Shown here: piece by piece, positions 36,579 to 43,556 of the stretch
How the letters are laid out: every line of letters begins with the position of its first letter
How positions within the stretch are numbered: position 1 is the stretch's first letter
Assembly (NCBI GenBank): GCA_019113965.1
Contig: DXGK01000031.1
Location: forward strand, 1 to 44,184
DNA from: Candidatus Limosilactobacillus merdipullorum
GTDB lineage: Bacteria > Bacillota > Bacilli > Lactobacillales > Lactobacillaceae
Length of the DNA stretch: 44,184 nt
Reading direction: 5' to 3'
The notes under the pieces: model-generated
What the model was told of the DNA's origin: nothing
Databases searched by the model: none
Seen by the model: the letters and a program-made list of their open reading frames with translations, nothing else
Program-made: the position numbers and the translations under genes

Positions 36579-36764
36579 AAGCCTCCTCGGTGAGGCTGGG
36601 AATGAACTCAGCCTCTTTACTTTTTTAAGATATTTATGTAACGGCGCGGTAGCTGGCTGAATTCCGAACGTTGATAAATCGACGCTCGGAACACCTAGCC
36701 ATCCTCGCGGAGGTGGGAAGACGAAGTCGCAAGCGACTTCTTTCCCACTCTCAAAATATACGCA
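36579..36764 (-). ncRNA. Structured leader or small RNA before uppS
   Basis: Three hairpins can be read on the minus strand: arms 36742-36748/36713-36719 with an inner stem 36733-36740/36723-36730; arms 36682-36691/36662-36671 closed further by 36697-36701/36654-36658; and 36609-36615 with 36592-36598. The last strand of the third hairpin (AGCCTC) can instead pair with GAGGCT at 36585-36580, which covers part of the uppS AGGAGG. This is compatible with a switch, but no ligand or family is recognised. On the plus strand part of it looks like a terminator (GAGGCTG stem followed by TTTACTTTTTT). Confidence 0.45.
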
Positions 36765-36770
36765 AAACTT

Positions 36771-36798
36771 ATTCTAACAGAAAAAAAAGCAAGTGCAA
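36771..36798 (-). promoter_or_regulatory. Promoter candidate for the uppS operon
   Basis: On the minus strand, -35 TTGCAC (36798-36793), 16-base spacer, -10 TAGAAT (36776-36771). The -35 lies inside the frr terminator stem. A TATATT slightly downstream is an alternative -10 with a poor -35. Confidence 0.5.
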
Positions 36799-36822
36799 AA
36801 CCGCCACAGCCATTACACTTGC
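36781..36822 (-). terminator. Terminator downstream of frr
   Basis: On the minus strand, a 10-bp stem with one wobble (36813-36822 with 36789-36798) followed by eight T, 22 bases after the frr stop. Confidence 0.85.
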
Positions 36823-36843
36823 CTTCATTATTAACTGCACAAC

Positions 36844-37407
36844 CTATTCGGTCATCAGTTCCTTTTCCTTTGCCGCGGAGATATTTTCGAGGTTCTTGAT
36901 CCCCGCGTCGGTTTCCTTTTGAACCTGGTCCTCAAGATCGTGGAACTGGTCATCGTTAAAGTCGCCGTTCTTGTGACCATCCTTGAGTTGGTCCATGGCA
37001 TCACGACGAACGTTCCGAACGGCCACTTTGGCCTTTTCGGTTTCCGCCTTCACGTTCTTGACAAGTTCCTTCCGCCGGTCTTCCGTTAATTGTGGAATCA
37101 AAATCCGGATAGCAGAACCTTCGTTTTGCGGGTTAAGCCCCAGGTTAGCCTCGTAAATTGCCCGCTCGATTTCTTCCAAAATGCTCTTGTCGTATGGCGT
37201 AACCAGCAGCTGACGGGCTTCAGGAATGGTAATGGAAGCCACTTGGTTCAGTGGCGTTGGTGCGCCATAGTAATCAACCTTCACCGGGTTCAGCAGGCTG
37301 GCGTTTGCCCGGCCGGCTCGAATTTCGGATAGCCGGCGTGACAATGCTTCACCGGTCTTTTTCATCTTATCTTTAGCTTCAGCTAAAATTTCTTTTGAAC
37401 TAGCCAT
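36844..37407 (-). CDS. frr: Ribosome recycling factor
   Basis: Splits post-termination ribosomes together with EF-G. The two-domain pattern is clear: helical ends and the central beta domain with the segments RAGRANASLLNPVKVDYYG and PLNQVASI, plus the C-terminal RNVRRDAMDQLKD helix. The length of 187 residues is normal. It follows pyrH with only 2 bases between and ends at a strong terminator. Confidence 0.98.
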   Translation of the reverse strand: MASSKEILAEAKDKMKKTGEALSRRLSEIRAGRANASLLNPVKVDYYGAPTPLNQVASITIPEARQLLVTPYDKSILEEIERAIYEANLGLNPQNEGSAIRILIPQLTEDRRKELVKNVKAETEKAKVAVRNVRRDAMDQLKDGHKNGDFNDDQFHDLEDQVQKETDAGIKNLENISAAKEKELMTE

Positions 37408-37409
37408 AA

Positions 37410-38132
37410 TTAATCTCCTTCAATTGTCGTCCCGATGTTCTCACCTGAAACAGCCTTCAAGATGTTGCCAGGCTTGTTAAAGTTGAAGACTACCAACGGG
37501 ATGTGATTGTCCATCGACAAGGAACTAGCCGTCGAATCCATGACATGGAGGTGCTTTTCCAGAATGTCCATGTGGGTCAAGTGGTCAAACTTAACCGCTG
37601 AAGCATCTTTGTTCGGATCAGCAGAGTAGACACCGTCAACGCCGTTCTTACCCATCAGGATGGCATCAGCGTTAATTTCTGCCGCTCGCAAAGCAGCCGT
37701 CGTATCGGTCGAGAAGTATGGGCTCCCGGTGCCACCGGCAAAGATCACCACCCGGCCCTTTTCAAGATGACGGATGGCCCGCCGCCGAATGTACGGTTCA
37801 GCAATTTGGCGCATTTCGATCGAAGTCTGAACCCGGGTTGGTACCCCTGCTGATTCCAGGGCGTCTTGCAGCGACAGGGCATTCATGATCGTTCCCAGCA
37901 TGCCAATGTAGTCGGCCTGAGCCCGTTCCATCCCCAGCTGTTCGCCAGTTACCCCGCGCCACATGTTACCACCGCCGACGACGATGGCCACCTGGACGCC
38001 AGATTCATAAACCTGCTTCAATTCCCGGGCAACAACCTTGATTTCCGGTGGGTTGATGCCAAACTTTTGATCGCCAGCCAGTGCTTCACCGCTGAGTTTT
38101 AGCACAATCCGGTGGTACTTCACATCAGACAT
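37410..38132 (-). CDS. pyrH: UMP kinase
   Basis: Phosphorylates UMP to UDP, a hexameric amino acid kinase-fold enzyme unique to bacteria. The signature segments [42 protein letters not shown] and [15 protein letters not shown] are all present. It has 240 residues. The gene is read after tsf across a 67-base gap that holds a weak hairpin. Confidence 0.98.
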   Translation of the reverse strand: MSDVKYHRIVLKLSGEALAGDQKFGINPPEIKVVARELKQVYESGVQVAIVVGGGNMWRGVTGEQLGMERAQADYIGMLGTIMNALSLQDALESAGVPTRVQTSIEMRQIAEPYIRRRAIRHLEKGRVVIFAGGTGSPYFSTDTTAALRAAEINADAILMGKNGVDGVYSADPNKDASAVKFDHLTHMDILEKHLHVMDSTASSLSMDNHIPLVVFNFNKPGNILKAVSGENIGTTIEGD

Positions 38133-38162
38133 AAGTGTTCCTCCTCTTGTTCCTGATCCAGC

Positions 38163-38189
38163 AAAGGGCGCACCGAAACTGGTACGCCC
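38163..38189 (-). terminator. Weak hairpin between tsf and pyrH
   Basis: On the minus strand, a 9-bp stem with one wobble (38181-38189 with 38166-38174) followed only by TTT. Probably a partial terminator or processing site. Confidence 0.45.
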
Positions 38190-38199
38190 CCGAATTTAA

Positions 38200-39078
38200 C
38201 TACTTCAGCTGATCTTGCACTTCTTGGGCAATGTCAGACTGCTTCTTTTCAATTCCTTCGCCGACTTCGTAGCGAACAAATGACTTCAACTTACCGTTGT
38301 TAGCAGCAACGTATTCACCAACAGTCTTGTCGGAGTCCATGACAAAGTCTTGGTCTGCCAGGCAGATTTCGGACAGGAACTTGTTGAGCCGGCCTTCAAC
38401 GATCCGGTCAACAATCTTTTCAGGTTTGCCTTCGTTCAGCGTCTCCTGCTTGAAGACTTCCTTTTCGTGAGCCAGACGGTCAGCTGGAACATCATGCTTG
38501 GTCATGAATTCAGGGTTGATGGCAGCAACGTGCATGGCCACGTTCTTGGCAGTCTTGTTGTCGGCACCTTCCAGGACAACCAGTGAAGCGATCCGGCCAC
38601 CCTGGTGCAGGTAAGGACCGAAGTGATCATTGTCATCCTTCTTCACGATTTCGAAACGACGGATGCTAATCTTTTCACCAGTTTGTTGAGTAGTGGTTGC
38701 TAATGCCTGCTTAACAGAGGTGCCATCGTCAAATGACAGTTCTTCAGCAGCGGCAACGTCTGCCGGTTGCTTTTCAACCAGCAACTTGGCCAGCTTGCTT
38801 AATAACTGCTTGAACGGGTCGGAAGCGGCAACGAAGTCGGTTTCGGAGTTCAGTTCAACGATCACTGCGTTGTTGCCTTCGATTTCGATCGCAGTCAGAC
38901 CTTCAGCGGCAACCTTGCCACTCTTCTTGGCAGCCTTGGCCATCCCCTTTTCACGGAGCAGGTCCATTGCCTTGTCCATGTCGCCGTCGCTCTCAACAAG
39001 CGCCTTCTTAGCGGCCATGATCCCAACACCCGATTTGTCACGCAGTTGCATTACCAATTTGGCACTAATCTTTGCCAT
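38200..39078 (-). CDS. tsf: Elongation factor Ts
   Basis: Nucleotide exchange factor for EF-Tu. The N-terminal UBA-like part has LVMQLRDKSGVGIMAAKKAL, and the core has ELNSETDFVAASDPF. It has 292 residues from the ATG at 39078, which has AGGAG 9 bases upstream; a TTG six bases earlier is not preferred. It follows rpsB across a hairpin with a T-run. Confidence 0.98.
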   Translation of the reverse strand: MAKISAKLVMQLRDKSGVGIMAAKKALVESDGDMDKAMDLLREKGMAKAAKKSGKVAAEGLTAIEIEGNNAVIVELNSETDFVAASDPFKQLLSKLAKLLVEKQPADVAAAEELSFDDGTSVKQALATTTQQTGEKISIRRFEIVKKDDNDHFGPYLHQGGRIASLVVLEGADNKTAKNVAMHVAAINPEFMTKHDVPADRLAHEKEVFKQETLNEGKPEKIVDRIVEGRLNKFLSEICLADQDFVMDSDKTVGEYVAANNGKLKSFVRYEVGEGIEKKQSDIAQEVQDQLK

Positions 39079-39124
39079 TATCAATCACTCCTCGATAGTT
39101 TTATCTTAATGAAATTAACAGTTG

Positions 39125-39175
39125 AAAAAAGGCTGCTTTGCTCTCAGGCCATAACGGTCGTCCTGCAAAACAGCC
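39125..39175 (-). terminator. Leaky terminator between rpsB and tsf
   Basis: On the minus strand, an 11-bp stem with one wobble (39165-39175 with 39131-39141), a partly paired 23-base top and TTTTTT. It would reduce transcription into tsf relative to rpsB. Confidence 0.8.
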
Positions 39176-39195
39176 CAAGCGTTAACTATTTATTC

Positions 39196-39987
39196 TTAGT
39201 CCTTGCCTTCAGCGTGCTTCTTTAGATCCTTAAGGGAGTCTTCGGAAACGGCTTGGTCGGCATCGTTTTCAGTTGCGTCTTCCTTAGCAGCCTTTTGTTC
39301 ATCCTGACCCTGCTTACCTTCAATAACGGCGTCAGCCATCTTGGAAGTGATCAGACGAACGGCACGGATAGCATCATCGTTTGATGGAATGATGACATCG
39401 ATGTCGTCTGGGTCGGTGTTAGTGTCAACCATAGCAACGATCGGAATGTTAAGCTTCTTTGCTTCGTTAACGGCGATTTGTTCCTTGTGTGGGTCCACAA
39501 TGTAGATCACGTCAGGAATCCGTGGCATGTCTTCAATCCCGCCCAGGAAGTGTTCCAGCTTTTCGCGTTGCTTAGTCAGAACAGCAACTTCCTTCTTTGG
39601 AAGGACGTCAAAAGTACCATCAGTGGTCATCTTCTTCAGTTCCTTCAGACGAGCGATCCGTGACTGGATGGTCTTCCAGTTAGTCAGGGTCCCACCAAGC
39701 CAACGGTGGTTGACGTAGTAGACACCCGCACGGGTAGCTTCTTCTTCAATGGAATCCTGAGCCTGCTTCTTAGTACCAACGAACAGGATAACGCCGTCGT
39801 TTGCGGCAACGTCCTTCATGTAGTTGTAAGCAGTCCCGATCATCTTAACCGTCTTTTGCAGGTCAATGATGTAGATGCCGTTCCGTTCAGTAAAGATGTA
39901 CGGCTTCATCTTTGGGTTCCAGCGACGGGTCTGGTGACCGAAGTGTACCCCGGCCTCCAGTAATTGTTTCATAGTTACAACAGCCAT
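39196..39987 (-). CDS. rpsB: 30S ribosomal protein S2
   Basis: Structural protein of the small subunit, binding near S1 and the 16S rRNA. The family segments [23 protein letters not shown] and the later [16 protein letters not shown] and [27 protein letters not shown] are complete. The C-terminal 30 residues are acidic and low in complexity ([17 protein letters not shown]), common in lactobacilli. It has 263 residues, and GGAGG lies before the ATG. It opens the rpsB-tsf-pyrH-frr group behind a strong promoter and a leader of about 100 bases. Confidence 0.98.
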   Translation of the reverse strand: MAVVTMKQLLEAGVHFGHQTRRWNPKMKPYIFTERNGIYIIDLQKTVKMIGTAYNYMKDVAANDGVILFVGTKKQAQDSIEEEATRAGVYYVNHRWLGGTLTNWKTIQSRIARLKELKKMTTDGTFDVLPKKEVAVLTKQREKLEHFLGGIEDMPRIPDVIYIVDPHKEQIAVNEAKKLNIPIVAMVDTNTDPDDIDVIIPSNDDAIRAVRLITSKMADAVIEGKQGQDEQKAAKEDATENDADQAVSEDSLKDLKKHAEGKD

Positions 39988-40092
39988 AATATACCTCCAA
40001 GTAGTTTTTCCTCCCTACCGGTCAGTTGAAACAGGCACCAATTGGCACTTCCTGTTCCATCGCGGTGGGTGTGTTTTGTGCATTAAGCACCA
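39988..40092 (-). promoter_or_regulatory. rpsB leader, possible S2 autoregulatory region
   Basis: About 105 bases from the predicted start site to rpsB. A hairpin AACAGG ... CCTGTT (6 bp with an inner GCC/GGT pair) sits in its middle, about 35 to 60 bases before the start codon. Ribosomal protein operons are often self-regulated through such leaders; here that is inference only. Confidence 0.35.
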
Positions 40093-40098
40093 ACTAAT

Positions 40099-40127
40099 AG
40101 TATACAAAATCTCCGCGGGCTTCTCAA
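40099..40127 (-). promoter_or_regulatory. rpsB promoter
   Basis: On the minus strand, -35 TTGAGA (40127-40122), exactly 17 bases, -10 TATACT (40104-40099). The -35 overlaps the stop codon of the upstream GIY-YIG gene. Confidence 0.88.
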
Positions 40128-40444
40128 GCTCTTTTTTCTGCCTGCCGCATTTTTAACAAGCGGTGACGCAATTTTACCAGTTGGACTCCGTGGGCAGCCA
40201 GGAAGGCCACCTTCTTGGATCGCGACTGGTGCTTAAAGTGGTACTCGGCGCTCAGTGCATCGTGCTTGCTATCAAACTGCTGGTAATAGGCCAGTTGCAA
40301 GGGGTGGCGGCTCTTTACCCGGGTGTACTTGGCCCCCTCATATGCCTGGTGGGTCCGGAACCGCCTCTGGACATCATTGGTAAAGCCACCGTAAAGCGAG
40401 TCGTCAGCACAGTATAAGACGTAGAAATAGTAATGCTTAGCCAT
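40124..40444 (-). CDS. GIY-YIG nuclease-fold protein (UPF0213 type)
   Basis: A small stand-alone GIY-YIG domain of 106 residues. The motif reads [17 protein letters not shown], with the family's second Tyr-Gly pair (LYGG instead of YIG), then Arg in RRFRTH and a Glu in ALSAEYHFK as catalytic candidates. Related YhbQ/YazA proteins are suspected nucleases of DNA structures, but the cellular role is not established. Its start overlaps the trmN6 stop by 8 bases, so the two form an operon that also occurs in other Firmicutes. The stop overlaps the -35 of rpsB. Confidence 0.9.
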   Translation of the reverse strand: MAKHYYFYVLYCADDSLYGGFTNDVQRRFRTHQAYEGAKYTRVKSRHPLQLAYYQQFDSKHDALSAEYHFKHQSRSKKVAFLAAHGVQLVKLRHRLLKMRQAEKRA

Positions 40445-41189
40445 TGAGCATCGCCTTCACCGCTGGTGAGTACTCGGCACCCTGGTGGACAATCAATGGT
40501 GATGCCACCTTGAGGCCGCCTGCCTTGCCGTCCTTAATCGCTTCGATCACTACCATGTTGGCCTCCCGCCCCTCACGCGGATAAATAAACTGAATACGCT
40601 TCGGCACTAACCGGGCAGCGGTCAGCTTGTCGAGGATTTCCACTAACCGCCCCGGACGGTGAACCAGGTAGCCGTGTCCGTTCATCTTCAAGAGTCCACT
40701 CATCCGGTCCACGACGGTCGCCAAGTTGGTCTTGATTTCGTGGCGGGCGATGGCCAGGTACTGGTTGGGGTTCTTTTCACTGTTCGGCAGGTCAGCAAAG
40801 TACGGCGGGTTGCAAACCACCACGTCGGCGCTGTCTTTAGGAACTGACTGGTACACGTTGGCCAGGTCGTCAACCACCACGCTGTAGCGGTCGGTCAATC
40901 CATTAAGGTCAATGCTGCGGGTCGCCATGTCGGCCAGGCGCGGTTGAATTTCGACTTCGGTGATGTGGCCACCTAATTTCTGGTGTAAAAAGAGCCCCAC
41001 CGCCCCGTTGCCGGCGCACAGGTCGACAGTTTTTAGCTTGTGGCGGTGGTTCTCACGGACAAAATGAGCTAAAATGACGGCATCGAGCGAAAAGGCAAAG
41101 ACTTCCTGGCTCTGAATGATTTTGATGTTGGCAGCCGGCAGTTCATCGATTCGCTCGCCAGACTTTAATAGGTTTGATTGACTTGTCAT
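40437..41189 (-). CDS. tRNA1(Val) adenine-37 N6-methyltransferase family protein (TrmN6/YabB type)
   Basis: An S-adenosylmethionine-dependent N6-adenine methyltransferase related to TrmN6. The cofactor motif is [14 protein letters not shown] and the catalytic motif is VVCNPPYF. The frame opens at 41219, but GGAGGG lies 5 bases before the ATG at 41189, giving 250 residues and the start [17 protein letters not shown] that fits the family. It is followed by the GIY-YIG gene with an 8-base overlap. The RNA target in Gram-positive bacteria has not been settled, so the name follows the family. Confidence 0.88.
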   Translation of the reverse strand: MTSQSNLLKSGERIDELPAANIKIIQSQEVFAFSLDAVILAHFVRENHRHKLKTVDLCAGNGAVGLFLHQKLGGHITEVEIQPRLADMATRSIDLNGLTDRYSVVVDDLANVYQSVPKDSADVVVCNPPYFADLPNSEKNPNQYLAIARHEIKTNLATVVDRMSGLLKMNGHGYLVHRPGRLVEILDKLTAARLVPKRIQFIYPREGREANMVVIEAIKDGKAGGLKVASPLIVHQGAEYSPAVKAMLNG

Positions 41190-41203
41190 AGGTCCCTCCG
41201 GGG

Positions 41204-41219
41204 TTGAAACTTGTTTCAA
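41204..41219. promoter_or_regulatory. 16-bp palindrome between trmN6 and plsC
   Basis: TTGAAAC, TT, GTTTCAA: seven-base arms, perfect. It overlaps the -35 of the plus-strand plsC promoter and ends 14 bases from the trmN6 start. A repressor site is plausible but unproven. Confidence 0.4.
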
Positions 41220-41232
41220 GATTCGTCATACT
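41204..41232 (+). promoter_or_regulatory. plsC promoter
   Basis: -35 TTGAAA (41204-41209), 17-base spacer, -10 CATACT (41227-41232), about 28 bases before the ATG. Confidence 0.65.
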
Positions 41233-41259
41233 AATTGAAAAACGCTAGGGGAAGAGAGA

Positions 41260-41895
41260 ATGTATCGCTTTTTAATCCACTTAGTAAATCCTATCTTAAC
41301 GCTAATTAATGGCCGGGCCCAAATCGTTCACAAGGACCGCCTGCCGAAAGGCAATTACATCTTAGTGGCGCCGCACCGGACCTGGATGGACCCGGTCCTC
41401 TTGGCCATTGCTGCTTATCCCAAGGAATTTAGCTTCATGGCCAAGGAAGAACTGTTCGGTAATAAATTCACTAACTGGTTCCTCCGCAAACTGCACGCCT
41501 TCCCGGTTAACCGGAAGCACCCGGGCATGTCGGCAATTAAGAAGCCGATCAACCTGCTGAAAAAAAGTGACCTGTCGACGATCATTTTTCCCAGTGGTTC
41601 TCGTTACTCTTCAAAACTCAAGGGTGGTGCCCTACTGATCGCCAAGTTGGCCAACGTGCCGCTGGTCCCGGCAGTCTACCAGGGGCCATTAAGTTTGGGC
41701 GCCCTGTGGACCCGCAAGAAGCGGCGCATTGCCTTTGGTGAGCCAATCACGATTGAACGCCACAAGAGGCTCGACGACGACTACCAGCACCAGCTGGAAG
41801 AACAGCTGCAACAGGCCTTCGATGACCTCGACCACGAACTGGACCCGTCGTTCAAGTACGTGATACCGCCAAAACCCAAGGATGACGATTTTTAG
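41260..41895 (+). CDS. plsC: 1-acyl-sn-glycerol-3-phosphate acyltransferase (PlsC family)
   Basis: Adds the second acyl chain to lysophosphatidate at the membrane, making phosphatidate, which CdsA then uses. The HX4D motif is H39-RTWM-D44. The second motif, usually FPEGTR, here reads FPSGSR (110-115), with Glu replaced by Ser; the third is VPAVYQGP. One hydrophobic segment is at the N-terminus. It has 211 residues. GGGGAAGAG lies before the ATG. It stands alone, divergent from trmN6, and ends in a strong bidirectional terminator. A broader lysophospholipid acyltransferase role is possible. Confidence 0.9.
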   Translation: MYRFLIHLVNPILTLINGRAQIVHKDRLPKGNYILVAPHRTWMDPVLLAIAAYPKEFSFMAKEELFGNKFTNWFLRKLHAFPVNRKHPGMSAIKKPINLLKKSDLSTIIFPSGSRYSSKLKGGALLIAKLANVPLVPAVYQGPLSLGALWTRKKRRIAFGEPITIERHKRLDDDYQHQLEEQLQQAFDDLDHELDPSFKYVIPPKPKDDDF

Positions 41896-41909
41896 TGAAA
41901 GACAGAAAG

Positions 41910-41939
41910 AAGGGAGTCGCTGCGCGACTCCCTTTATTT
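41910..41939. terminator. Bidirectional terminator between plsC and yneF
   Basis: An 11-bp stem (41910-41920 with 41924-41934) with a three-base loop, followed by TTATTTT on the plus strand; it lies between two converging genes. Confidence 0.85.
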
Positions 41940-41943
41940 TTAC

Positions 41944-42171
41944 TTATTTGTTAGCTTTCTTTGCTTGGGTCTTCATCATCTGCATCATCTGGTGCAGCTT
42001 ACGGTTGGATGGCTTCTGCCCCATTTGCATCATCATCGTCCGCAGCATGTCTTCAGTAATCGGCGGGTTGTTACGCAGGTAGTTTTCCATGTAACGACGT
42101 GCGCCGAAGAAACCGATCACGATGCCGACAAGCAGCGCGATGATGATGAAAAGAATTGTTAAACCGGACAC
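41944..42171 (-). CDS. yneF: YneF family small membrane protein (UPF0154)
   Basis: A 75-residue protein with one N-terminal hydrophobic helix (about residues 4-24) and a Met- and Lys-rich cytoplasmic tail containing [21 protein letters not shown], the family signature. Function is unknown. The start is GTG at 42171 with AGGAGG 9 bases upstream. It follows ynzC on the same strand after about 80 bases, which contain no further gene. Confidence 0.92.
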   Translation of the reverse strand: MSGLTILFIIIALLVGIVIGFFGARRYMENYLRNNPPITEDMLRTMMMQMGQKPSNRKLHQMMQMMKTQAKKANK

Positions 42172-42251
42172 TATCTTTTTCCTCCTTGAAATTACGATTC
42201 ACTCAACTATCTTACACAATCTGAGCGGTCTTGAAAAGGATAATTATTAAC

Positions 42252-42503
42252 TTAGTCCTTTCTGAGACCACTTTCACGTTGGATTTTCCGCAATTTCTCT
42301 GGGGTAACGTCATGCCCCTCCTTGTCCACAAACTTGGTGTGTTCAAGGTTGTTCTTGAAGGCAGCCCGGAAGTTTGCCAGGTACTGCTGGCGAAGCTTCT
42401 CCCGTTCCTTCTTTTCTTCAGCCGTCAGGCCCTCGTCCTTATTCTTTTTAGCCAATTCATTGATTCGTTTCAGTAGCTTGTCTTGTTCATTTTCGCTTGC
42501 CAT
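42252..42503 (-). CDS. ynzC: YnzC family protein (DUF896/UPF0291)
   Basis: An 83-residue, highly charged helical protein; the family forms a helical hairpin. The segments LLKRINELAKKNKDEGLTAEEKKEREKLR and VTPEKLRKIQ are typical. The Bacillus counterpart belongs to the SOS-controlled yneA-yneB-ynzC operon opposite lexA; here it also faces lexA but yneA and yneB are absent. GAGGTG lies before the ATG. Its molecular function is not known. Confidence 0.93.
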   Translation of the reverse strand: MASENEQDKLLKRINELAKKNKDEGLTAEEKKEREKLRQQYLANFRAAFKNNLEHTKFVDKEGHDVTPEKLRKIQRESGLRKD

Positions 42504-42535
42504 AATCGCACCTCATCCCTCTGATCATTGCCTTA

Positions 42536-42564
42536 AGTGTACAAAAGGCGGCCCTAATATTCAA
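42536..42564 (-). promoter_or_regulatory. ynzC promoter
   Basis: On the minus strand, -35 TTGAAT (42564-42559), 17-base spacer, -10 TACACT (42541-42536). The LexA box lies 17 bases upstream of the -35, so repression of this side would be weaker than of lexA. Confidence 0.7.
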
Positions 42565-42581
42565 GAAGGCGACTTTTTATT

Positions 42582-42595
42582 CGAACATACGTTTG
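42582..42595. promoter_or_regulatory. LexA/DinR SOS box
   Basis: CGAACATACGTTTG matches the Gram-positive SOS box (CGAAC, four bases, GTTYG) throughout. It lies 56 bases before the lexA start and overlaps the lexA -35. Confidence 0.9.
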
Positions 42596-42620
42596 AAGAT
42601 GCCCTAATTTATGATAAAAT
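42593..42620 (+). promoter_or_regulatory. lexA promoter
   Basis: -35 TTGAAG (42593-42598), 16-base spacer, -10 TAAAAT (42615-42620). The SOS box covers the first bases of the -35, consistent with autorepression. Confidence 0.7.
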
Positions 42621-42651
42621 ACTATTAAATAATCTGTAAACGGGGTGCATT

Positions 42652-43278
42652 ATGGCAAAGTCAGGACAAAATAAGCAAATGGCCGTGCTGAGCTTTATCT
42701 ACCAGCAAGTCAAGGATCACGGTTATCCGCCGACGGTCCGGGAGATCTGTGCGGCAGTTGGTCTGTCCTCGACCTCGACCGTCCACGGGCATATCAACCG
42801 TCTGATCGGCAAGGGGCTCTTACAACGGGACCCGTCCAAGCCGCGAGCACTGGAAATCACCCCGGTCGGTCAGGAGGTTCTCGGGGTCAAGCCACATAGC
42901 GACAAGATGCCTTTACTGGGAACCGTTGCCGCCGGGCAACCGATTCTGGCCGACCAAAACATCACCGACTACTACCCCGTTCCGCCAACGATGAACGACC
43001 ACGACGACCTGTTCATGCTGGAGATCCACGGCAACAGTATGGTCAACATGGGGATCTTAAACGGTGACAAGGTCATTGTCCGTCGTCAGGAAACCGCCGA
43101 AAATGGCGAGGTGGTGATCGCGATGACCGAAGACAACGAAGCCACCTGCAAGCGGTTCTACAAGGAAAACGGCCACTACCGCCTGCAACCGGAAAACGAC
43201 GACATGGCCCCGATCATCCTCGACCGCGTCAGCATCCTTGGCAAAGTGGTTGGGCTGATGCGCGATACGATCGATTAA
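42652..43278 (+). CDS. lexA: SOS repressor LexA
   Basis: Represses DNA damage genes and cuts itself when RecA is activated. The N-terminal winged helix-turn-helix has [25 protein letters not shown]. The self-cleavage site is A94-G95 (GTVAAGQP), and the catalytic pair is Ser129 (HGNSM) and Lys167 (ATCKRF). It has 208 residues. GGGGTG precedes the ATG. An SOS box overlaps its promoter. Its stop codon directly abuts the start of a 59-codon membrane ORF. Confidence 0.98.
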   Translation: MAKSGQNKQMAVLSFIYQQVKDHGYPPTVREICAAVGLSSTSTVHGHINRLIGKGLLQRDPSKPRALEITPVGQEVLGVKPHSDKMPLLGTVAAGQPILADQNITDYYPVPPTMNDHDDLFMLEIHGNSMVNMGILNGDKVIVRRQETAENGEVVIAMTEDNEATCKRFYKENGHYRLQPENDDMAPIILDRVSILGKVVGLMRDTID

Positions 43279-43458
43279 ATGAAAAACCGGGAGAAATTCG
43301 AAGTCTGGTTTGCCTTAGCACTTGGTCTAGGCATCCTCCTCACCTTCCTTTACCTATTTTTAATTAAAAAAGATTATTTCGGTGGGTTTCTGCTGATGGT
43401 GGCCATTTTTGTTCTGAATTGGCTCATCAAGCAAATCTACTTCTCAATGAAACATTAA
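43279..43458 (+). CDS. 59-residue two-helix membrane protein coupled to lexA
   Basis: I do not recognise this protein. It begins with an ATG touching the lexA stop (TAAATG), with no ribosome site of its own, so translation would depend on ribosomes ending lexA. After a short charged N-terminus (MKNREKFEVW) come two hydrophobic helices, about residues 11-29 and 34-51, separated by the polar turn KKDYFGG, then a basic end IYFSMKH. This is a hairpin membrane protein layout. If co-transcribed with lexA it would be induced in the SOS response. Bacillus carries a small SOS membrane protein, YneA, at this locus, but that one is divergent, has a LysM domain and is not alike. Confidence 0.62.
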   Translation: MKNREKFEVWFALALGLGILLTFLYLFLIKKDYFGGFLLMVAIFVLNWLIKQIYFSMKH

Positions 43459-43488
43459 TTTTTAAAAAACTAGTTAATTAGCCACAAT

Positions 43489-43531
43489 AAACCACCAATA
43501 GCATCCGTCCAAATGCTTATTGGTGGTTTTT
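43489..43531 (+). terminator. Terminator after the lexA transcription unit
   Basis: Arms 43489-43500 and 43518-43529 pair over 12 bases, with an extra GCAT/ATGC inner stem, followed by a T-run. It follows the 59-codon ORF, which supports lexA and that ORF being one transcript. Confidence 0.85.
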
Positions 43532-43556
43532 CTATAAATTCATAATCATTCATGCA

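Noticed and set aside
36636-36655. T-box-like sequence GCTACCGCG in the uppS leader
   Set aside because: It shares TACCGCG with T-boxes but lacks the UGGN that pairs with the tRNA end, no T-box stem I features are seen, and uppS is not a tRNA-linked gene.
36671-36922. 83-codon plus-strand frame across the uppS leader
   Set aside because: It runs through hairpins, the frr terminator and the end of frr in antisense; no ribosome site.
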